From assembly GCA_965661105.1 (NCBI GenBank), contig CBFICR010000109.1, forward strand, positions 1 through 7,158: 7,158 nt of DNA. The letters run 5' to 3'. Position 1 is the first letter of the stretch. The number at the start of each line of letters is the position of its first letter. Source of the stretch: Eutrophocola sp965661105. Its GTDB lineage: Bacteria; Pseudomonadota; Gammaproteobacteria; Pseudomonadales; Pseudohongiellaceae. The translations under genes were made by a program, and so were the position numbers. Under the pieces are notes generated by a model that did no database searches, had not been told where the DNA came from, and saw only the letters and a list, made by a program, of their open reading frames with translations. This document shows, one piece after another, positions 4,440 to 7,158 of this stretch.

Positions 4440-7070
4440 CTAGCGGCTGACGGTGATACTGGCCTGCAGGTCCGTTGGGCGAATGACTTCCATGACCGGA
4501 GGCGCGGCCACCAGCTTGACCCACATGGCATCGCCGTCTTTGAACCAGGCGGTCTCGTTGGCCTGGCGCAAGGCGTCCATGCTGCCCTTTTTCGTTCCGG
4601 AGGCTGAATTACTGAAACCCGGCAGTTCAAACATGACCCATGAGCCCGCGTCCATTTCCGCCAGACTGAGAGTCACTTCGTCTCTTTCTGTTTTTACCTG
4701 GATCTCGGTGCCGGCCTTCACCGTGCTCAGGTCGCCGCTGATCTTGAATTCCTTGCCATTGCGAACCAGCGCAATGGGCGGCTGCACAGGACGACGAGAA
4801 AACAGCGCGGCACGTTGGGACCGAACGAGGGGCGTGTCGGGAGCATTTGGACTGAGCCCGCCGATCAAGGCAAAGCGAGCGGTCCGGGATTCAAGATCGA
4901 CTGCGCCTGGAAATTCTCCTCTGGCGTCCGAGAGATTCAGGCGACCAATGTCACCCGTGCACACCGAGGCGTTCCAGGTAGGGTGGACTTCACAAGTGTC
5001 GTCGGTGACGACGCTGTCATTCTCACCGTCGTGGAGCATGATGTGGGAATCAGGGATACCTGTCACCGAGCCGTCCAGGTCATGTATCGACAGGGTCCGA
5101 TAGGCGTTGCCGCCGCGGTTATCGTTATCGAACCGTTGATCGTATGTCGGGAAATACACCGGCTTGGCGTTGACGAATTCTGCTCCCTTGATGGTGCTAT
5201 TGGTACTTAAGCCCGCGCTGGTGAACAGCAGGAAGGACAGCGCGCCTGTTTTTCGCATGAAGTTGTCCTGGAAATTCACGAATGTCGTGTTTATCACATC
5301 ATCGCGGTAATCATAGTATTCGTAGCCACGGATCGGGAAATCCGGAATGGCAGGCTTCGGCAGGCTGCGGCCATAGGCGATTTCCTCCGGTGTCGTGGGA
5401 TTGCCGACATTGTCGGACTCGCCCACGACCAGCCCATTAACCAGCCGTGAACTAAACGGCAAGCTGCCGATATCGCCAGCCGCCTGTGTCATGCCAATGG
5501 CGTTATCAGCAAGTTTGAAGTTGCTGTATACGTAGAGGTCGCCCCGGCCCCAGAGACCCCCATTGCGGTTCTTCCAGGCGGTCAGGTTCTCGAAGTGCGT
5601 CTCCGAGACGTCGCTCTCCAGATCGGTAGGATCTGCCAATGGCAAGAGCGGCAGGGAGGCCAGACCGAAGGTGTTATCTTCGTCGATGTGCCGGTCAATC
5701 ATAAACCCGTCGAAGTTGGAATGGGCCACGTTGCCTCTGAATGCGCGTAGCGGCGTTCGGCGCGGCCAGGTGTTGAGGCTGTCTTCCGAGCCCAGGAACG
5801 CGCCATTGGGGTGTTGCGGTATGGAAAACCAGAAACCGGTCGAGTCTGAGCCTGCTGCCACGTTGTCAATGTAACTATTGTCCGGGTTGGTGATCCAGAA
5901 TGACGACACCGTATTATCTGATGGCAGCAGGGTATGCCTGCCAGAAAAACTGGCTTGCCTGAGTTCACCGCGGTTTTCAGCATCAATCTCACCGTTAGCG
6001 GCCAGATTGGATGGCACGCATTCCATGGTGGGATGACACTTGGTCTGAATCGCCAGGTTTTTGACGAACTCGTTGCCGTGCTCAATGCCGTCTTCCATGA
6101 AGAAACAGTGGCCCACGGTGTTGTAGGTCACATTGTTCTCGACGCGCAGGTCGTTGGAGCCGTGCACTGTCACGCAGCGGTTGAAGGAGTCATGGATGGC
6201 TGTGTTTTTGACGTATTGGCCTTTGCCACCATCCCCCACCAGGTGCCAGTGGATCGGGTAGCGCGCCAGTTCCAGGTGCTGGCCCATACGATGGAGCTCG
6301 ACACCTTCGACATACATTTTGCTGGTGACCATCGCCATGATGTGGCCACCGAAATACGACTCAAGCGAATCTTCAGAGGCCTGAACCTTGATGTTGCGGG
6401 TCAGGAGTCCCACTTCACCGCGTTCATCCACACCATAGGTAATCTCACCAAAGTGCATGTATTCCAGGGACTCGTCCAGCGTAATGGTGTTGCCGCTGAT
6501 TGCCATGATATGGCGCGTTTCTGCCTGACGCGGATTGTAATCGGTGGAGGCCAGCACAATTTCGTCACCCACCTGCCACTGGTCGGCATTGAGGACCTCG
6601 ATGGTGTTACTGCCTTTTTCAGCAGTTTCAGCCAGCTTGGTCCAGGCGTTGGTGATATTGCCGTGCAGGTTCAGGGTGCCGCCGGACATCATGATGCCGC
6701 GATCGCCCATGCCCATGAGCTGTTCGTCCTGGACGTTGTTGGTGAGCGTGATGGTGGCTTTATGCTGATGGGGTGTCTCTTCCGTACCGATCTGCAACTC
6801 GCCAAACACCAGGATCCATTCAGTGCTCAGTTCGAGATCGGACTCATCTGAAAACACCAGTTTGCCATTGATGGTCAGGCCATTCAGGGCCGGCGGGCTG
6901 ACGTCAAGCAGGACTTCCTGGTCACTGGCAATCGTCACCTTGTCACCGGCAGCAGGCACCTGGTTATTTGGCCAGGTGGCCGGATCAGACCAGCGCAGGG
7001 CCTGCGCCTGGGCAGTGAATGCTATAGTAACGAAAAATGACAGAATGAATAAGCGAATGGATGTACGCAT
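4440..7070 (-). CDS. Secreted G8-domain, CEMIP/TMEM2-like parallel beta-helix protein
   Basis: An exported protein of 876 residues. Residues 1-24 are a Sec signal peptide (MRTSIRLF, hydrophobic core, AQAQA). A G8 domain follows at about 26-150: LRWSDPATWPNNQVPAAGDK, then LNGLTINGKLVF, LQIGTEETP and GGTLNLHG. Residues about 250-345 match the core shared with human CEMIP and TMEM2: ARYPIHWHLVGD (His274, His276, Asp280), AIHDSFNRCVTVHG (His293, Arg298, His303) and VGHCFFMEDGIE (His321, Glu326, Asp327). Repeated short strands (VENNVTY, VKNLAI, IDNVAAG, FRGNVAHSN) to about 550 look like right-handed beta-helix turns. Six cysteines (299, 322, 345, 351, 693, 704) suit disulfides outside the cytoplasm. 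The last 110 residues look like a small beta domain. Human relatives take part in hyaluronan turnover; the bacterial substrate is unknown. Start ATG 7070-7068 has AAGGGGA ten bases upstream. It could be a polysaccharide-degrading enzyme or only a binding protein. Confidence 0.88.
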   Translation of the reverse strand: MRTSIRLFILSFFVTIAFTAQAQALRWSDPATWPNNQVPAAGDKVTIASDQEVLLDVSPPALNGLTINGKLVFSDESDLELSTEWILVFGELQIGTEETPHQHKATITLTNNVQDEQLMGMGDRGIMMSGGTLNLHGNITNAWTKLAETAEKGSNTIEVLNADQWQVGDEIVLASTDYNPRQAETRHIMAISGNTITLDESLEYMHFGEITYGVDERGEVGLLTRNIKVQASEDSLESYFGGHIMAMVTSKMYVEGVELHRMGQHLELARYPIHWHLVGDGGKGQYVKNTAIHDSFNRCVTVHGSNDLRVENNVTYNTVGHCFFMEDGIEHGNEFVKNLAIQTKCHPTMECVPSNLAANGEIDAENRGELRQASFSGRHTLLPSDNTVSSFWITNPDNSYIDNVAAGSDSTGFWFSIPQHPNGAFLGSEDSLNTWPRRTPLRAFRGNVAHSNFDGFMIDRHIDEDNTFGLASLPLLPLADPTDLESDVSETHFENLTAWKNRNGGLWGRGDLYVYSNFKLADNAIGMTQAAGDIGSLPFSSRLVNGLVVGESDNVGNPTTPEEIAYGRSLPKPAIPDFPIRGYEYYDYRDDVINTTFVNFQDNFMRKTGALSFLLFTSAGLSTNSTIKGAEFVNAKPVYFPTYDQRFDNDNRGGNAYRTLSIHDLDGSVTGIPDSHIMLHDGENDSVVTDDTCEVHPTWNASVCTGDIGRLNLSDARGEFPGAVDLESRTARFALIGGLSPNAPDTPLVRSQRAALFSRRPVQPPIALVRNGKEFKISGDLSTVKAGTEIQVKTERDEVTLSLAEMDAGSWVMFELPGFSNSASGTKKGSMDALRQANETAWFKDGDAMWVKLVAAPPVMEVIRPTDLQASITVSR

Positions 7071-7121
7071 GAACCTAAATTCCCCTTGATAGTAGGTTAG
7101 TTACGCCAAATTGGACCGGAG

Positions 7122-7130
7122 AGAATAGCA
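7122..7130 (-). promoter_or_regulatory. Possible extended -10 promoter of the G8 gene
   Basis: The minus strand reads TGC followed by TATTCT, an extended -10 element with four of six matches to TATAAT, about 50 bases upstream of ATG 7070. No good -35 hexamer is found at 17-18 bases. Function is inferred. Confidence 0.28.
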
Positions 7131-7158
7131 CAAAATTACGACAAAAATCACCGACAGG

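Noticed and set aside
4453..5103. 216-codon plus-strand open frame opposite the 3' part of the G8 gene
   Set aside because: It is antisense to a well-supported gene, with low-complexity Ser/Arg/Pro-rich composition typical of a reverse-frame artefact.
5934..6851. 305-codon plus-strand open frame opposite the G8 gene
   Set aside because: It is antisense to a gene with clear domain motifs and a signal peptide, shows no recognisable domain, and reads as a shadow of that gene's codon pattern.
1..7158. CRISPR array, tRNA, rRNA, transposase gene, toxin-antitoxin or phage-defence module
   Set aside because: No regularly spaced repeats, no cloverleaf or rRNA-like segment, and none of the four genes fits these classes.

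Overview
The window carries four protein genes, all on the minus strand. In order of transcription (right to left) they are: a secreted G8-domain/parallel beta-helix protein of the CEMIP/TMEM2 type (7070-4440), a two-domain universal stress protein (4307-3450), a Na+/H+ antiporter NhaB (3178-1670), and the first 460 codons of a TonB-dependent outer-membrane receptor (1382 to the left edge, where it is cut off). The signal-peptide-bearing TonB receptor, the close resemblance of NhaB to the enterobacterial protein, moderately GC-rich coding sequence and AT-rich leaders fit a Gram-negative gammaproteobacterium. A sodium antiporter beside a TonB receptor suggests a marine or saline lifestyle, but the genus cannot be fixed from the sequence.

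Layout. The right edge holds about 90 bases of leader for the G8 gene, with a possible extended -10 promoter. The 132-base gap between the G8 gene and the stress-protein gene holds a 39-base hairpin repeat just after the G8 stop codon, and a 12-base perfect palindrome upstream of the stress-protein gene. The 271-base gap between the stress-protein gene and nhaB holds only weak small repeats and a hydrophobic open frame of doubtful meaning. After nhaB comes a strong, fully symmetrical terminator, then a second copy of the 39-base hairpin, then the AT-rich promoter/leader of the TonB receptor.

Functional picture. The gaps of 132, 271 and 287 bases, the nhaB terminator and separate promoter candidates suggest mostly independent transcription rather than one tight operon. 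NhaB (sodium export) and the stress protein (nucleotide-binding stress response) are housekeeping or stress functions. The G8 protein is probably exported and may act on or bind an extracellular polysaccharide; the TonB receptor imports an unknown ligand. A joint role for these two is possible but rests only on proximity.

The items most worth following up are the bacterial CEMIP-like protein, the pair of nearly identical hairpins that look like members of a dispersed palindromic repeat family, and a nine-base G run inside the stress-protein gene. No transposase, CRISPR array, tRNA or rRNA was seen, and no clearly novel multi-gene system is visible.
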